Source: Zhengella sp020637775 (GTDB lineage: Bacteria; Pseudomonadota; Alphaproteobacteria; Rhizobiales; Rhizobiaceae). Taken from it: a DNA stretch of 64,000 bases. The position numbers and the translations under genes were made by a program. Below are positions 25,190 through 33,892 of this stretch, one piece after another (within the stretch, counting starts at the first letter, position 1; each line of letters begins with the position of its first letter). The DNA is taken from contig NZ_JAWKWO010000002.1 in the NCBI RefSeq assembly GCF_041397485.1, positions 310,001 to 374,000 of the forward strand, in the 5' to 3' direction. The notes below the pieces were generated by a model. It did not search any database and had not been told where the DNA came from. It saw nothing but the letters and a program-made list of their open reading frames with translations.

Positions 25190-27577
25190 ATGACCTTCCA
25201 GACACAGACCTTCGCCCCCACGGCAGACGCCCTTGAACGGGCGGTGGATGCATCCATCCGGCAAATCCCGCCGCTGTGGCCGCTGGCCGCCCATGTCGCG
25301 GTCAATCCCTGGCTCGGCCAGAGCCGGCTCGGGCTTGCAGAAACCGGCGCCCGGCTGGGCCGTCTGGGCGCTGGCCCGGTCACCATGACGCGGGCCTGGT
25401 ACCTGGAGCGTATCGAAAGGGGCGAGATCAGCGACGGCGACCTTGCCGCCGCGCTGGCCGCCTCGCCCCACGCTTCCAGGCCCGCATCCCTTGCCGGGCT
25501 GAAGGCGCTTGCCGCCGAGGAACGGCCCGCGGCCGATGTCCTGCCGACGGTTGCCGACCTGGCTGCCAGGCACAGCGGCACCGACTGGCCCGGTATCCTT
25601 GCCGACAGGTTCGGCCAATGGGCGGCAAGCCATTTCGATGCGGGACAGGCGCTCTGGGCGGCCCCGCAGGAAACGGACGCCTGGCTGGCCTGGCGCACCC
25701 ATGCGATGCATGACATCACCCCGGAGATCATGGGCCTTGCGGGCTTCGCCGCCTTCGTGGCGGGCATGCCGGAGACGCCGGAAGCCTCCATTGCCCGTTC
25801 GGTCGCACGGCTTGGGCTGGATGAAGCTGCGCTTGAAACCTTTTTCCACCGGCTTCTGCTTTCGCTCGGCGGCTGGGCGCAGCTTGCGCGCCAGCGGCTC
25901 TGGCAGGCCGGGATGGCCGGCGCCACGGACAGCGCGCCGGCCGCCTTGCTGGCCATACGGCTGGCATGGGAAGAAGCGCTGCTCGAACGCTACCGGGATG
26001 CCATCGCAGCCGAATGGTCGAATGTGAAGCAGGCGCTTGCCGAACCTGTATGCCTGAACCGGGCCGATATCGCCGATGAAATCCTTCAGGAGGCCTTCGA
26101 GCGGTCTGCCCAGCGCCAGCTTGTCGAAAGGATTGCCGCGCCGGCGCCGGGCCAGCGCGAAGGGCGCCCCGTGCTTCAGGCCGCCTTCTGCATCGATGTT
26201 CGCTCGGAAGTCTTCCGGCGGGCGCTCGAAAGCGTCGATCCGTCCATCCGCACCCTCGGCTTTGCCGGCTTCTTCGGCATCGCCGTCTCACATCGCGGCT
26301 TTGCCTCCGATGCAGAGGAACTGCGCCTGCCCGTGCTTCTGAATCCCGCCCACCGGTCTTGCGCGACAGGTCATCATGACGGGATGGCGGACCGGCAGGC
26401 CCGCTTCCGGGCCCGCGCCAGCCGGGCATGGGGCCGCTTCAAGCTGGCTGCGGTATCATCCTTCGCCTTCGTCGAGGCCATGGGGCCGGCCTATGTGGCA
26501 AGGCTGCTGCGCGATGCGCTGCGGCTGAAAGGCGCCGCAGGGAAGCGGGAGCCGAAGCCGCGCTTTTTCCCGGAACCCGATCTGGCCGCGCGGATCGAGG
26601 CGGCCGGAAACGTTCTGCGGGCCATGGGCCTGACGCGCGGTTTTGCGCGCATTGTCCTGCTTGCAGGCCACGGCGCAAGTGTCGTGAACAATCCCCATGC
26701 GAGCGGCCTGCAATGTGGCGCTTGCGGCGGCCATTCCGGCGAAGTGAATGCGCGCCTGCTTGCCGGCCTGCTCAACGATCCGGCCGTACGTGAAGGGCTT
26801 GCGCACACGGGGATCGCCATTCCCGCCGATACGCTTTTCGTCGCAGCCCTGCATGACACGACGACCGATGCCGTCACGCTCTACGATGGCGACAGCGATA
26901 CGGCCAGACATGCAGGCGACCTGGAAAAGGTGGCCGGCTGGCTTCAGCGCGCCGGGCGGATCGCCCGCGCCGAGCGTGCGTTGCGCCTTCCGCGCGCCGA
27001 TGGCGAAGCCGGTCTTCCGGCCCGCGCGCGCGACTGGTCGCAGACGCGTCCTGAATGGGGTCTGGCCGGATGCCGGGCGTTCATCGCGGCGCCACGGACA
27101 CGCACGGCCGGACGCGACCTGGCAGGCCAGGCCTTCCTCCATGATTATGACTGGCGGCGCGACAGCGCCAACGGCTTTGCCGTGCTTGAACTGATCATGA
27201 CCGCGCCGGTGGTCGTCGCGAGCTGGATCAGCCTGCAATATTACGGTTCCACGGTCGCCCCGCAGGTCTTCGGCGCCGGCAACAAGCTGTTGCACAATGT
27301 CGTCGGGGGCATAGGCGTGGTGGAGGGCAATGGCGGTCTGCTGCGCGGCGGCCTGCCCTGGCAATCCGTGCATGACGGTGAGCGCTTCGTCCATGAGCCG
27401 CTGCGCCTGTCCGTGATGATCGAGGCGCCGCGCGAAGCGATGTCGCAGGTACTGCGCAAGCATGAGGCAGTGCGCGCACTGTTTGACAATCGCTGGCTTC
27501 ACCTGATCGCGCTTGATGACAGCGGGAAGCCGGGCTGGCGCTATTCCGGTGATCTGGAATGGGAATCGTGGGCCTGA
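25190..27577 (+). CDS. dabA: DabA: zinc beta-carbonic-anhydrase-like subunit of DAC (DUF2309)
   Basis: The 795-residue protein belongs to the DUF2309/UPF0753 family. Visible zinc-site candidates are Cys334 and Asp336 in FCIDVRSE, His494 in AGHGASVVNNP and Cys509 in LQCGACGG. Their spacing equals that of the reported Halothiobacillus DabA ligands C351, D353, H524 and C539. With DabB it would trap CO2 as cytoplasmic bicarbonate. Start 25190 follows AGGGAATTCAGG; an ATG at 25163 overlapping the dabB stop (TAATG) would add nine residues and favour coupling. Confidence 0.92.
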   Translation: MTFQTQTFAPTADALERAVDASIRQIPPLWPLAAHVAVNPWLGQSRLGLAETGARLGRLGAGPVTMTRAWYLERIERGEISDGDLAAALAASPHASRPASLAGLKALAAEERPAADVLPTVADLAARHSGTDWPGILADRFGQWAASHFDAGQALWAAPQETDAWLAWRTHAMHDITPEIMGLAGFAAFVAGMPETPEASIARSVARLGLDEAALETFFHRLLLSLGGWAQLARQRLWQAGMAGATDSAPAALLAIRLAWEEALLERYRDAIAAEWSNVKQALAEPVCLNRADIADEILQEAFERSAQRQLVERIAAPAPGQREGRPVLQAAFCIDVRSEVFRRALESVDPSIRTLGFAGFFGIAVSHRGFASDAEELRLPVLLNPAHRSCATGHHDGMADRQARFRARASRAWGRFKLAAVSSFAFVEAMGPAYVARLLRDALRLKGAAGKREPKPRFFPEPDLAARIEAAGNVLRAMGLTRGFARIVLLAGHGASVVNNPHASGLQCGACGGHSGEVNARLLAGLLNDPAVREGLAHTGIAIPADTLFVAALHDTTTDAVTLYDGDSDTARHAGDLEKVAGWLQRAGRIARAERALRLPRADGEAGLPARARDWSQTRPEWGLAGCRAFIAAPRTRTAGRDLAGQAFLHDYDWRRDSANGFAVLELIMTAPVVVASWISLQYYGSTVAPQVFGAGNKLLHNVVGGIGVVEGNGGLLRGGLPWQSVHDGERFVHEPLRLSVMIEAPREAMSQVLRKHEAVRALFDNRWLHLIALDDSGKPGWRYSGDLEWESWA

Positions 27578-27608
27578 GAATGACCGGCCGGAACACCGGC
27601 CCGATGAA

Positions 27609-27646
27609 AAGAGGGAAGCGCCGCGGGCAGAAGGCGCTTCCCTCTT
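27609..27646. terminator. Terminator-like hairpin between dabA and the AI-2E gene
   Basis: A perfect 14-base inverted repeat (AAGAGGGAAGCGCC / GGCGCTTCCCTCTT) with a 10-base loop lies between convergent genes. The T-rich side is better placed for minus-strand transcripts but it can serve both. Confidence 0.75.
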
Positions 27647-27769
27647 GGAGCCCGCTTCCGGGGGGCAGGAGAAGCGGACAAGAGTGACAGCTTTGGTGCG
27701 GGGAGGGGTATCTCGAGCCTGTCACGCCCCTAGAATGCCTGGGCGTGGCATATTGTTCCGCTGCCGGTA

Positions 27770-28885
27770 TCAGTTTTTTTCCGCATTGGCTTGAAGCGCA
27801 TGGCGGCGGTGGTTGGCCGGCGAGACGTGACGGATCGCGGCGGCCGCCACGAGCAGCAGGGGCACGGCGATGAATCCGCCCACCGGGCCCCATGCCCAGA
27901 TCCAGAATGCCAGGGCCAGAAGCACGATGAACGGGTTCAGCGTCAGCGTTCGGCCAAGCACATGCGGGGTCACGAACTGGGCTTCCGTCATGTTGACGGC
28001 CAGATAGGCGAGCATGGGTGCCAGATAGCCCGAGGTCGAGGATCCGGTGGCAAGGCCGACGCCGAGCATGATCAGCGACATGATGGCCGGCCCGATATAG
28101 ATGGCATAGTTCAAGAGGCCGGCCAGCACGCCCCACAGCAGCGGGGACGGCACGCCGAGGAGCGCCATCGCGACGCTGACACACGCCCCCATGGCGATAT
28201 TGATCGCCGTGATGGACATCAGGTAGCGCGAGACCAGCGTTTCCACGTCGCGGAAGACATGGGCCATGCGCCAGCGAAGCCGCCTGTCGAAGCACAGGCT
28301 GAGCACCGAATGGCGCAATTGATGGCGCGTGGCCATGAAGAAGTAGAGGCTGGCGAGGAACAGCACGATCTGCGTTGCCAGCGCCGGCGCCAGCCAGGCG
28401 ACGTTTTCCGCCGTCGAGCCATCATCCACCTTCACTTCCTGCGTCACACGCTCCTGCCCGAGCGCCGTTTGCAGGCTTGCGCTCATGCTGTCCAGCGTCG
28501 TCAGCAGGTCCTTCCAGTCGGCCAGGATGGTCTGTGCCCGCGCCCAGATGACAGGCAGCCTCTCCGTCCACGCGGTCAGCGGGATCACGATCGTCGCGAC
28601 CACCGCCGAGATCAGCGCCAGGAACGCCAGCACGATGGCCGCGGCGGAAATGGGCGCCGGAATGCCGGCATTCTCGATCCGGTCGGCCAGGGGGCCGAAC
28701 ATCAGCCCGATAACCATGGCCAGCGTCACCGGCGCGATCAGCACCTGCCCGTGATCGACGATTACCGTGACAGCGAGCAATCCCACGGCAATGGCGCTGA
28801 AGCGCGCCGCGAGCGAAATGAACGCGTCCATTGTACCGGACTGCGCCGTCTGCCTGGCGCCGCGTCCGGGAGGGAAGTGGCGCAT
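27770..28885 (-). CDS. AI-2E family (YdiK/TqsA/PerM-like) membrane transporter
   Basis: The 371-residue membrane protein has about eight hydrophobic segments. An extended soluble loop (about 105-160) follows the first four segments, and family blocks such as GLLNYAIYIGPAIMSL and TPHVLGRTLTLNPFIVLLAL are present in the C-terminal half. Relatives move AI-2, Na+ or other solutes; the substrate is unknown. An exact EcfG-type promoter lies 28 bases upstream, so it is probably a general-stress gene. Confidence 0.88.
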   Translation of the reverse strand: MRHFPPGRGARQTAQSGTMDAFISLAARFSAIAVGLLAVTVIVDHGQVLIAPVTLAMVIGLMFGPLADRIENAGIPAPISAAAIVLAFLALISAVVATIVIPLTAWTERLPVIWARAQTILADWKDLLTTLDSMSASLQTALGQERVTQEVKVDDGSTAENVAWLAPALATQIVLFLASLYFFMATRHQLRHSVLSLCFDRRLRWRMAHVFRDVETLVSRYLMSITAINIAMGACVSVAMALLGVPSPLLWGVLAGLLNYAIYIGPAIMSLIMLGVGLATGSSTSGYLAPMLAYLAVNMTEAQFVTPHVLGRTLTLNPFIVLLALAFWIWAWGPVGGFIAVPLLLVAAAAIRHVSPANHRRHALQANAEKN

Positions 28886-28912
28886 GGGCGGCTTTCTCCG
28901 GTTCCACGGAAA

Positions 28913-28937
28913 AACGTCCGTGCGCCGTTTCGGTTCC
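28913..28937 (-). promoter_or_regulatory. EcfG-type promoter for the AI-2E transporter
   Basis: Read on the minus strand: GGAAC (28937-28933), 16 bases, CGTT (28916-28913), an exact match to the alphaproteobacterial EcfG consensus. It begins right after the kinase stop codon and lies 28 bases before the ATG at 28885. Confidence 0.75.
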
Positions 28938-30545
28938 TCAGCCGTTTTCCGCGTTGAGCGGAATGCCGATGGCGATCGTCAGGCCCTGGTCATGGTAGGT
29001 CCGCTCGATCGTGCCGCGCAACTCGCCGCGAATATTCGCGTCGATAAGGCGTGAGCCGAAACCCCGGCGCTCCGGTTCGCCCTCACCGGGCCGGGCCGGA
29101 AAGCGCTCGTCCCAGGTCAGCGAAAGCATCCGGCTGCCGTTTCCCGAGAGGGTCCAGCGGATGGCGAGCTTGCCATCGGTTTGCGAGCCGGCGCCATATT
29201 TGAGGGCGTTGGTGGCCAGTTCATGAATGGTCAGGGCCATGGCCTGCGTCTGCCGGGCGTCGAGGAAGACCTGCGGGCCGCCGATTTCGGTGCCGTCGAA
29301 TTGCGAGCCGTAGATCTGCTGCAATTCGGTGTCGATCAGCTCGCCCAGCTCGGCGCCGCTGCCGGTGGACCGGGTCAGCAGGTCCTGCGCATTGGCCATG
29401 GACTGCAGCCGCGCCGAGAAGCTGTCGGAAAAGTCCATCAGGTCATTGCTGGCCGACGCCGTTTGCCGCGCCATGGCCTGGATGCGCGCGATGGAATTCT
29501 TGATGCGGTGCTTCATTTCCTTGAGCAGAAGGTCTTTTTCCGCCGAAGCGCTCTGCGACAGTTCCGCCAGGGCCTGCGCGTTGGCAACGGCCTGCTGCTG
29601 CCAGCGCGTGGCCGCGGACAGCGCCGTTGCCAGCAGGAAGGAGATCAGGCCCGTCAGCAACGTGTAAATGCCGGGCAAGTCGCTGGCGAAGCCGGCCCCC
29701 TCGTGAACCCGCACCTCCCAGCGCCGGCCCGCGATGTCGAATTCCCGCGTGGTGCGGTAGGAAACGGAATTGCCGGTCTCCCGGTAGGCGGGCGTGGCAT
29801 AGAGCGCCTGCTGCGCGGCCGGGGCGTTGATGTCCCGCGTCATCAGTTCCACCGGCAGCGGCCGCCCTTGCAGCGCTGCCTCGTGCAGGTCGCCGGCCCG
29901 GAAGGGCGCGTAGATGAAACCGGCCGGGACGTTTCCGCCCGGTTCGGACACCGGCAGGTAGACGAGAAATCCCGCCTGCTTGATGCTCGTGATCTCCTGC
30001 ACCAGCGTCACCGGCGGCGTGGCGGACACTTCGCCCGTTTGCAGCGCGCGCCACATGGCCTCCTGGCGATCCTCGCCGGAAAACATGTCGAAGCCGAGCG
30101 CGGCGCGGTTGCGCTCGTTCATCGGTTCGAGAAGCAGGATGGCGGTTCGCACCGCCTCCGTGCTTTCGGGCCACACGGCCCGGTCGAGGCCGTAGGCTTC
30201 CCGCAGCGCCGCGCGAACCTGTTCCTCTTCGCCTGGCTGGAGAATGGCCGAATAGCCGATGCCCTGGATTCCCCTGAACCGGCTGTCGAGATCGAGACCC
30301 TCCACGAAAGCGGCGAAGGAAGGCCGCGTCAGGCGTCCGTCGACGGCACGGAAATAGGCCGCCGTGGCCACCAGCAGCGCGATGTGCTGCTGTACCCGTT
30401 CCTCCACGCGGCTGACAGCCTCGTCAGCGGCAAGCTCGAAGCGCGCATGAATGGCCTGGCTCTCCGTGCGATGCACGGCTGCCGTGATTCCAAGGCCGAT
30501 AAGGCCGACAAGCAAGAAGACGAGGGCTGGTCCGTATCTCTGCAA
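28938..30545 (-). CDS. CHASE-domain HWE/HisKA_2 sensor histidine kinase
   Basis: The 535-residue membrane kinase has TM1 at about 8-24, a periplasmic CHASE-like domain (about 60-285, with GFDMFSGEDRQEAMW), TM2 at about 292-312, a coiled stretch and a cytoplasmic HisKA_2/HWE module. The H-box is LLLKEMKHRIKNSIARI with His near 347; the ATPase carries LTIHELATNALKYGAG and GFGSRLID. Such kinases are the usual upstream sensors of PhyR. It follows a small secreted protein that has an exact EcfG promoter and may share its transcript. Confidence 0.92.
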   Translation of the reverse strand: MQRYGPALVFLLVGLIGLGITAAVHRTESQAIHARFELAADEAVSRVEERVQQHIALLVATAAYFRAVDGRLTRPSFAAFVEGLDLDSRFRGIQGIGYSAILQPGEEEQVRAALREAYGLDRAVWPESTEAVRTAILLLEPMNERNRAALGFDMFSGEDRQEAMWRALQTGEVSATPPVTLVQEITSIKQAGFLVYLPVSEPGGNVPAGFIYAPFRAGDLHEAALQGRPLPVELMTRDINAPAAQQALYATPAYRETGNSVSYRTTREFDIAGRRWEVRVHEGAGFASDLPGIYTLLTGLISFLLATALSAATRWQQQAVANAQALAELSQSASAEKDLLLKEMKHRIKNSIARIQAMARQTASASNDLMDFSDSFSARLQSMANAQDLLTRSTGSGAELGELIDTELQQIYGSQFDGTEIGGPQVFLDARQTQAMALTIHELATNALKYGAGSQTDGKLAIRWTLSGNGSRMLSLTWDERFPARPGEGEPERRGFGSRLIDANIRGELRGTIERTYHDQGLTIAIGIPLNAENG

Positions 30546-30649
30546 CTGGCCTGACTCTTGAAAGTGTTTTCAAGACAGTATGCCGCTTTTTCCGCTGCGG
30601 GGAAGGGCAAGTTTCAGGAAACGCTGTTGGATCGGTTCACCTTGCGGAA

Positions 30650-30994
30650 TCACCGCAAGGCACGGGTTTCTTCTCCGGTTGCGGCCTGGGCCACCAGTGC
30701 ATTGGCAGGGGTCTCGGGTGCCGGCTCGTCGACGGGCCGGACGGAAGCCTGAAGTCCGTCCTGCGTGGTGACGTCCCACACGATCTCCATTTCCCGTTCA
30801 TCCATCGGATCGACCGGCAGGCAGCGCGCGACCAGAACGCCGCTCCGCGTGCCGGCGCGCCCCAGAGCGGGTGCGATGGCATGCTGGCAGGCTTCAAGGG
30901 TTTCGTAGCCCGTCACGGGCGCCGGATGCACCGCGCAGCTTTCCGGCGTGTTCCCGCAGGCGATGACAAGCATGAGTGCAGCAAGATGTTCCAT
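30650..30994 (-). CDS. Small probably secreted protein, unknown function
   Basis: The 114-residue product starts at MEHLAALMLVIACGNTPESC behind GGAG. The short hydrophobic N-terminus looks like a signal sequence or lipoprotein-like start with an early Cys. Three further cysteines (Cys20, one near 36 and one near 58) could form disulfides. No domain is recognised. An exact EcfG-type promoter lies 28 bases upstream, and the CHASE kinase follows 104 bases later, so it may be an accessory or sensor protein of the stress response. The longer frame to 31102 would run through that promoter and is rejected. Confidence 0.65.
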   Translation of the reverse strand: MEHLAALMLVIACGNTPESCAVHPAPVTGYETLEACQHAIAPALGRAGTRSGVLVARCLPVDPMDEREMEIVWDVTTQDGLQASVRPVDEPAPETPANALVAQAATGEETRALR

Positions 30995-31022
30995 GGCTCC
31001 GGTCTCTCGTTGGCAGTCGGAA

Positions 31023-31048
31023 AACGCCGTGACACGCCACACGGTTCC
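31023..31048 (-). promoter_or_regulatory. EcfG-type promoter for the small secreted protein (and CHASE kinase)
   Basis: Minus strand GGAAC (31048-31044), 17 bases, CGTT (31026-31023): exact consensus, 28 bases before the ATG at 30994. Confidence 0.78.
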
Positions 31049-31083
31049 GCGAACCGGATTTTCCGGACGCGGCCATGATCGAG

Positions 31084-31109
31084 GGAACTCTTGACCGGGC
31101 AAGACCGTT
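31084..31109 (+). promoter_or_regulatory. EcfG-type promoter for csbD
   Basis: GGAAC (31084-31088), 17 bases, CGTT (31106-31109): exact consensus. It is back to back with the minus-strand element at 31023-31048 and 57 bases upstream of csbD. Confidence 0.8.
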
Positions 31110-31166
31110 TTTCATGCGCCCCCGCGGCAGTGCCGCAAACCCCCATTTGACGAGAGGACAAACGAC

Positions 31167-31364
31167 ATGAACTGGAATCAGATCGAAGGAAACTGGGAAA
31201 AGATGAAAGGCAACGTGCAGGAGAACTGGGGCAAGCTGACCGGTGACGATCTCGATGTCATCGCCGGCAATCGCAAGCAGCTCTCCGGCAAGTTGCAGGA
31301 GCGCTACGGCAAGCAGGAAGAGGAAGCCGAGCGCGAGATTGATGACTGGCTCGCTCGCCACTGA
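31167..31364 (+). CDS. CsbD family stress protein
   Basis: The 65-residue hydrophilic protein opens MNWNQIEGNWEKMKGNVQEN, the CsbD signature, followed by WGKLTGDDLDVIAGNRKQL. It is predicted to be a small helical cytoplasmic protein. In other bacteria CsbD genes belong to general-stress regulons; the biochemical role is unknown. GAGAGGA precedes the ATG, an exact EcfG promoter lies upstream and a strong terminator follows. Confidence 0.93.
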   Translation: MNWNQIEGNWEKMKGNVQENWGKLTGDDLDVIAGNRKQLSGKLQERYGKQEEEAEREIDDWLARH

Positions 31365-31387
31365 TCTTCCCATGCCAGAGACGATGG

Positions 31388-31426
31388 AAAAGCCCCCGGT
31401 CAGCGAATGAACCGGGGGCTTTTTTC
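31388..31426 (+). terminator. Rho-independent terminator of csbD
   Basis: AAAAGCCCCCGGT pairs with ACCGGGGGCTTTT, followed by T6. The T-run overlaps the stop of the opposing small membrane gene by two bases. Confidence 0.9.
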
Positions 31427-31622
31427 ATGGCCGCTGGTGCTCGGCCTGACTGGTTGTCATGAATGTGGAATAGCCATGTGCGTCGCCGGGCGCTTCACTC
31501 AGGATGAGCCAGGCACCGGTTGCCAGGGCTGCCGTCATGGACAGGGCGAACAGCCAGCCGCTTGAAACAGGAGGCCGCGTACGGGCGCTGCTGTCTGCGC
31601 TTTCGGTGTCATGGTCGCTCAT
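31425..31622 (-). CDS. Small single-pass membrane protein, unknown function
   Basis: The 65-residue product has a polar N-terminus (1-20), one membrane segment (about 22-42, WLFALSMTAALATGAWLILS) and a short polar tail. The perfect AAAGGAGG seven bases before the ATG is the main evidence that the gene is real; a longer frame to 31952 overlaps the kinase and is rejected. It is convergent with csbD. A GGAAC lies upstream at 31665-31669 (minus) but the -10 is poor. Confidence 0.7.
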   Translation of the reverse strand: MSDHDTESADSSARTRPPVSSGWLFALSMTAALATGAWLILSEAPGDAHGYSTFMTTSQAEHQRP

Positions 31623-31643
31623 GTTGCCTCCTTTCGGAAGCTC

Positions 31644-31669
31644 AATACACAAGGCCCGCGGCCGGTTCC
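31644..31669 (-). promoter_or_regulatory. Weak EcfG-like element
   Basis: GGAAC on the minus strand (31669-31665) is followed after 17 bases by TATT, or after 16 by GTAT, instead of CGTT. Position before the small membrane gene is right but the -10 does not match, so support is slight. Confidence 0.25.
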
Positions 31670-31732
31670 CCAAACGGGTGGGAAGAGGGTCAGGGCTTTT
31701 TTTCCGTGCCGGCAAGCAGCCGGTGGCGTGGC

Positions 31733-32722
31733 TCAGCCTTGCGGCGCCTGTTCGAAGGTGAGCCGGTAGATGAAATGGTTGTCCTGCCGCTCGATCGTTC
31801 CCGTTCCGCCAACCGCCGCCGGCGCGATCCGGTCGAGAACCACGCTTGCGAAGGCGTCGGCCTGCCCGGCTTCGGAAAGGAAGTCCGGCCCGCTCGTGGT
31901 GTGGCTCCAGGTGATCTCGATCTGCCGGGGGTCGGTGCCGCTGACTTCGCATGTGACCGTGATTTCCGGGCGCGCGCCCAGCGCCGCGGCCGCTGCGATG
32001 GCATCGACGAGCAATTCATGCAGGGCCAGCCCCACATGCAGCGCCTCGTTGGGCGACAGCAACGGATCGGCGCCGTTCACGGTCATCACGGCATCGGCAT
32101 GGTCAAGATATTTGGCGGCCTGTGCCCGCAGCAGTTCGCGAAACTGGGCGCCGCGCCAGCTCGAATCGGTCACCAGATCCTGCGATTGGGCCAGCGAATA
32201 GATCCGTCCGCGAAACACCGGCAGGAAGGTGGAAAGGGTCGAGGCGCCACGCGCGGTTTGCGAAACGATGCTCAGGATGATGGCCAGCAGGTTCTTCGAC
32301 CGGTGGCTGACCTCGCGCAGAAGCGCCCGCAGCATCTGTTCGCGGCGGTGCTCTTCCGTCAGCTCGATGATTGTCGTGTGGATGAGCGAATCGGCGCCGT
32401 TGCCGGTGCGCGTGATGATGAATTCGAACCGGCGCTCCTCCGGTCCGGTTGTCAGCAGGTGTTCCACTTCGCCGCCCGTCTCCACGCGGTTGCGGATTTC
32501 GCCGAGCGCTGCGCCGAGCTTCTCGCCGAACATCTGCATTTCGTCGGGCTCCGCATCGGCCTTCACGTGCCAGCAGTCCGGCAGGTTCGCGATGTAGATG
32601 TAGCGTCCGTCCAGGGATTGCAGCGTCGCACCCACATAGGACTGGTTCAGCGCCCGGACGATGAAGTCCCGGAATGCGCTGTCCTTGCTTTTCTTGCTCT
32701 CCCACGTCAGGCGATGCGGCAT
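31733..32722 (-). CDS. PAS-HWE/HisKA_2 family sensor histidine kinase (soluble)
   Basis: The 329-residue protein has no membrane segment. A PAS-like sensor domain covers about 15-125 (LQSLDGRYIYIANLPDCWHV). The H-box REVSHRSKNLLAIILSIVSQ places His near 140, and the ATPase domain contains LALHELLVDAIAAAA, where the usual NA-Asn box is altered (LLVDA instead of LxTNA). It lies downstream of the DUF1328 gene and close to phyR, so a role in PhyR phosphorylation is likely but inferred. Confidence 0.9.
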   Translation of the reverse strand: MPHRLTWESKKSKDSAFRDFIVRALNQSYVGATLQSLDGRYIYIANLPDCWHVKADAEPDEMQMFGEKLGAALGEIRNRVETGGEVEHLLTTGPEERRFEFIITRTGNGADSLIHTTIIELTEEHRREQMLRALLREVSHRSKNLLAIILSIVSQTARGASTLSTFLPVFRGRIYSLAQSQDLVTDSSWRGAQFRELLRAQAAKYLDHADAVMTVNGADPLLSPNEALHVGLALHELLVDAIAAAAALGARPEITVTCEVSGTDPRQIEITWSHTTSGPDFLSEAGQADAFASVVLDRIAPAAVGGTGTIERQDNHFIYRLTFEQAPQG

Positions 32723-32755
32723 GGCGGTAATCTACACGGGGCCTCTCAGACGGCA

Positions 32756-32780
32756 ACAGGCGCCCGCTTGGGGCGCCTGT
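32756..32780. repeat. Inverted repeat between DUF1328 and kinase genes
   Basis: ACAGGCGCCC (32756-32765) pairs with GGGCGCCTGT (32771-32780). No T-run follows on either strand, so it may only attenuate transcription from the DUF1328 gene into the kinase. Confidence 0.5.
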
Positions 32781-32812
32781 CATCGTCACTTGGGGAAACA
32801 ATGTCCGCCACG

Positions 32813-32977
32813 TCACGCCCGGCGGAAAAAGCCGGCGATCAGCGAAATCACCAATGCGGCGAGGAAGATGAAGAATAGGACCTGGGCAATCCAGGCGGAT
32901 GCTCCGGCAATGCCGCCGAAGCCGAGCACGCCGGCAATGATTGCCACCACAAGAAAGATCAGCGCGTAGTAAAGCAT
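32813..32977 (-). CDS. DUF1328 small membrane protein
   Basis: The 54-residue protein, MLYYALIFLVVAIIAGVLGF at the start, has two hydrophobic segments separated by the glycine-rich FGGIAGASAWIA and ends FFRRA. This is the DUF1328 pattern, a family commonly induced under general stress. AGGAG lies upstream of the chosen ATG and an exact EcfG promoter 32 bases upstream. Function is unknown. Confidence 0.9.
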   Translation of the reverse strand: MLYYALIFLVVAIIAGVLGFGGIAGASAWIAQVLFFIFLAALVISLIAGFFRRA

Positions 32978-33008
32978 CGGTCGTCTCCTGTTTTCCGATA
33001 TGGCGATC

Positions 33009-33033
33009 AACGTGCCCCGCTCCGGTTGGTTCC
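33009..33033 (-). promoter_or_regulatory. EcfG-type promoter for the DUF1328 gene
   Basis: Minus strand GGAAC (33033-33029), 16 bases, CGTT (33012-33009): exact consensus, 32 bases before the ATG at 32977. It lies between the phyR stop and the DUF1328 start. Confidence 0.8.
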
Positions 33034-33047
33034 CGCAGGCGCGCGGG

Positions 33048-33845
33048 TCAGGCGGCGTTTTCGGCCACGGCTTCGTTGAAGAACAGCGCCTGGCTGATCA
33101 GCGCCTTCACCATTTGCGGGTTGAACGGCTTGGTGACCAGGAAGGCCGGCTCCGGCCGTTCGCCGGTGAGCAGCCGCTCCGGAAAGGCGGTAATGAAGAT
33201 CACCGGCACCTGTGCGGTCTTGAGGATGTCGTTGACCGCGTCAATGCCGGAACTGCCGTCGGCGAGCTGGATGTCGGCAAGCACCATTTTCGGGTTCGTC
33301 CGGTTGAACAGGTCAACGGCCTCTGCATGGGTTCTTGCGATGCCCGTCGCGGTATGGCCCAGATCTTCCACCAGCGCCTCGATATCCATGGCGATCAGCG
33401 GCTCGTCCTCGATGATGAGGATGTCGGTGGCCACCTGCCGTGAAATGTCTTCCGCCGCCTCTTCCAGATGCGCCTCCACCATGGCTTCGTCGATTCCGAG
33501 GATCTCGGCCGCTTCGGCCGATGAGAAGGATTCCACCGATGTCAGCAGGAAAGCCTGCCGCGCGATGGGCCGCACCCGCGCCAGGTTGGCCGCCGCGCGC
33601 TGCTCCCATGCAAAGGGAGAGTCCGGTTCCGGAATTTCGACATTCGTGGAACGCAACAGGTGGGAGAAGAGTTTGAACAGGGACACCCGGTCCGAGCTTG
33701 CTGCCGGAAAAAGAGACAGATCGGCGATCAGTGCCTCCAGCGCCGCGGCAACATAAGCGTCGCCGGATGTCTGCGAACCGGTCACCGCGCGCGCGTAACG
33801 GCGCAGGTAAGGCAGATGGGCGGCAATACGGGTGGATAATGACAT
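33048..33845 (-). CDS. phyR: PhyR: general stress response anti-anti-sigma regulator
   Basis: The 265-residue protein has an N-terminal sigma-like domain (about 1-130) with an ECF-type sigma4 stretch (SSAEAAEILGIDEAMVEAHL) and a C-terminal receiver (about 138-260). The phosphoacceptor Asp is in MVLADIQLADGSSG; FITAFPERLLTG and LVTKPF are the FATGUY-type and lysine motifs. When phosphorylated, PhyR binds NepR and frees EcfG. Start MSLSTRIAAHLPYLRRYARA has GGGGAG upstream and is the standard N-terminus. Divergent from nepR-ecfG. Confidence 0.96.
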   Translation of the reverse strand: MSLSTRIAAHLPYLRRYARAVTGSQTSGDAYVAAALEALIADLSLFPAASSDRVSLFKLFSHLLRSTNVEIPEPDSPFAWEQRAAANLARVRPIARQAFLLTSVESFSSAEAAEILGIDEAMVEAHLEEAAEDISRQVATDILIIEDEPLIAMDIEALVEDLGHTATGIARTHAEAVDLFNRTNPKMVLADIQLADGSSGIDAVNDILKTAQVPVIFITAFPERLLTGERPEPAFLVTKPFNPQMVKALISQALFFNEAVAENAA

Positions 33846-33892
33846 GCTAAAGTATCTCCCCATGTCCGGTTGGACGTTTCGGTAAAGGTCGA

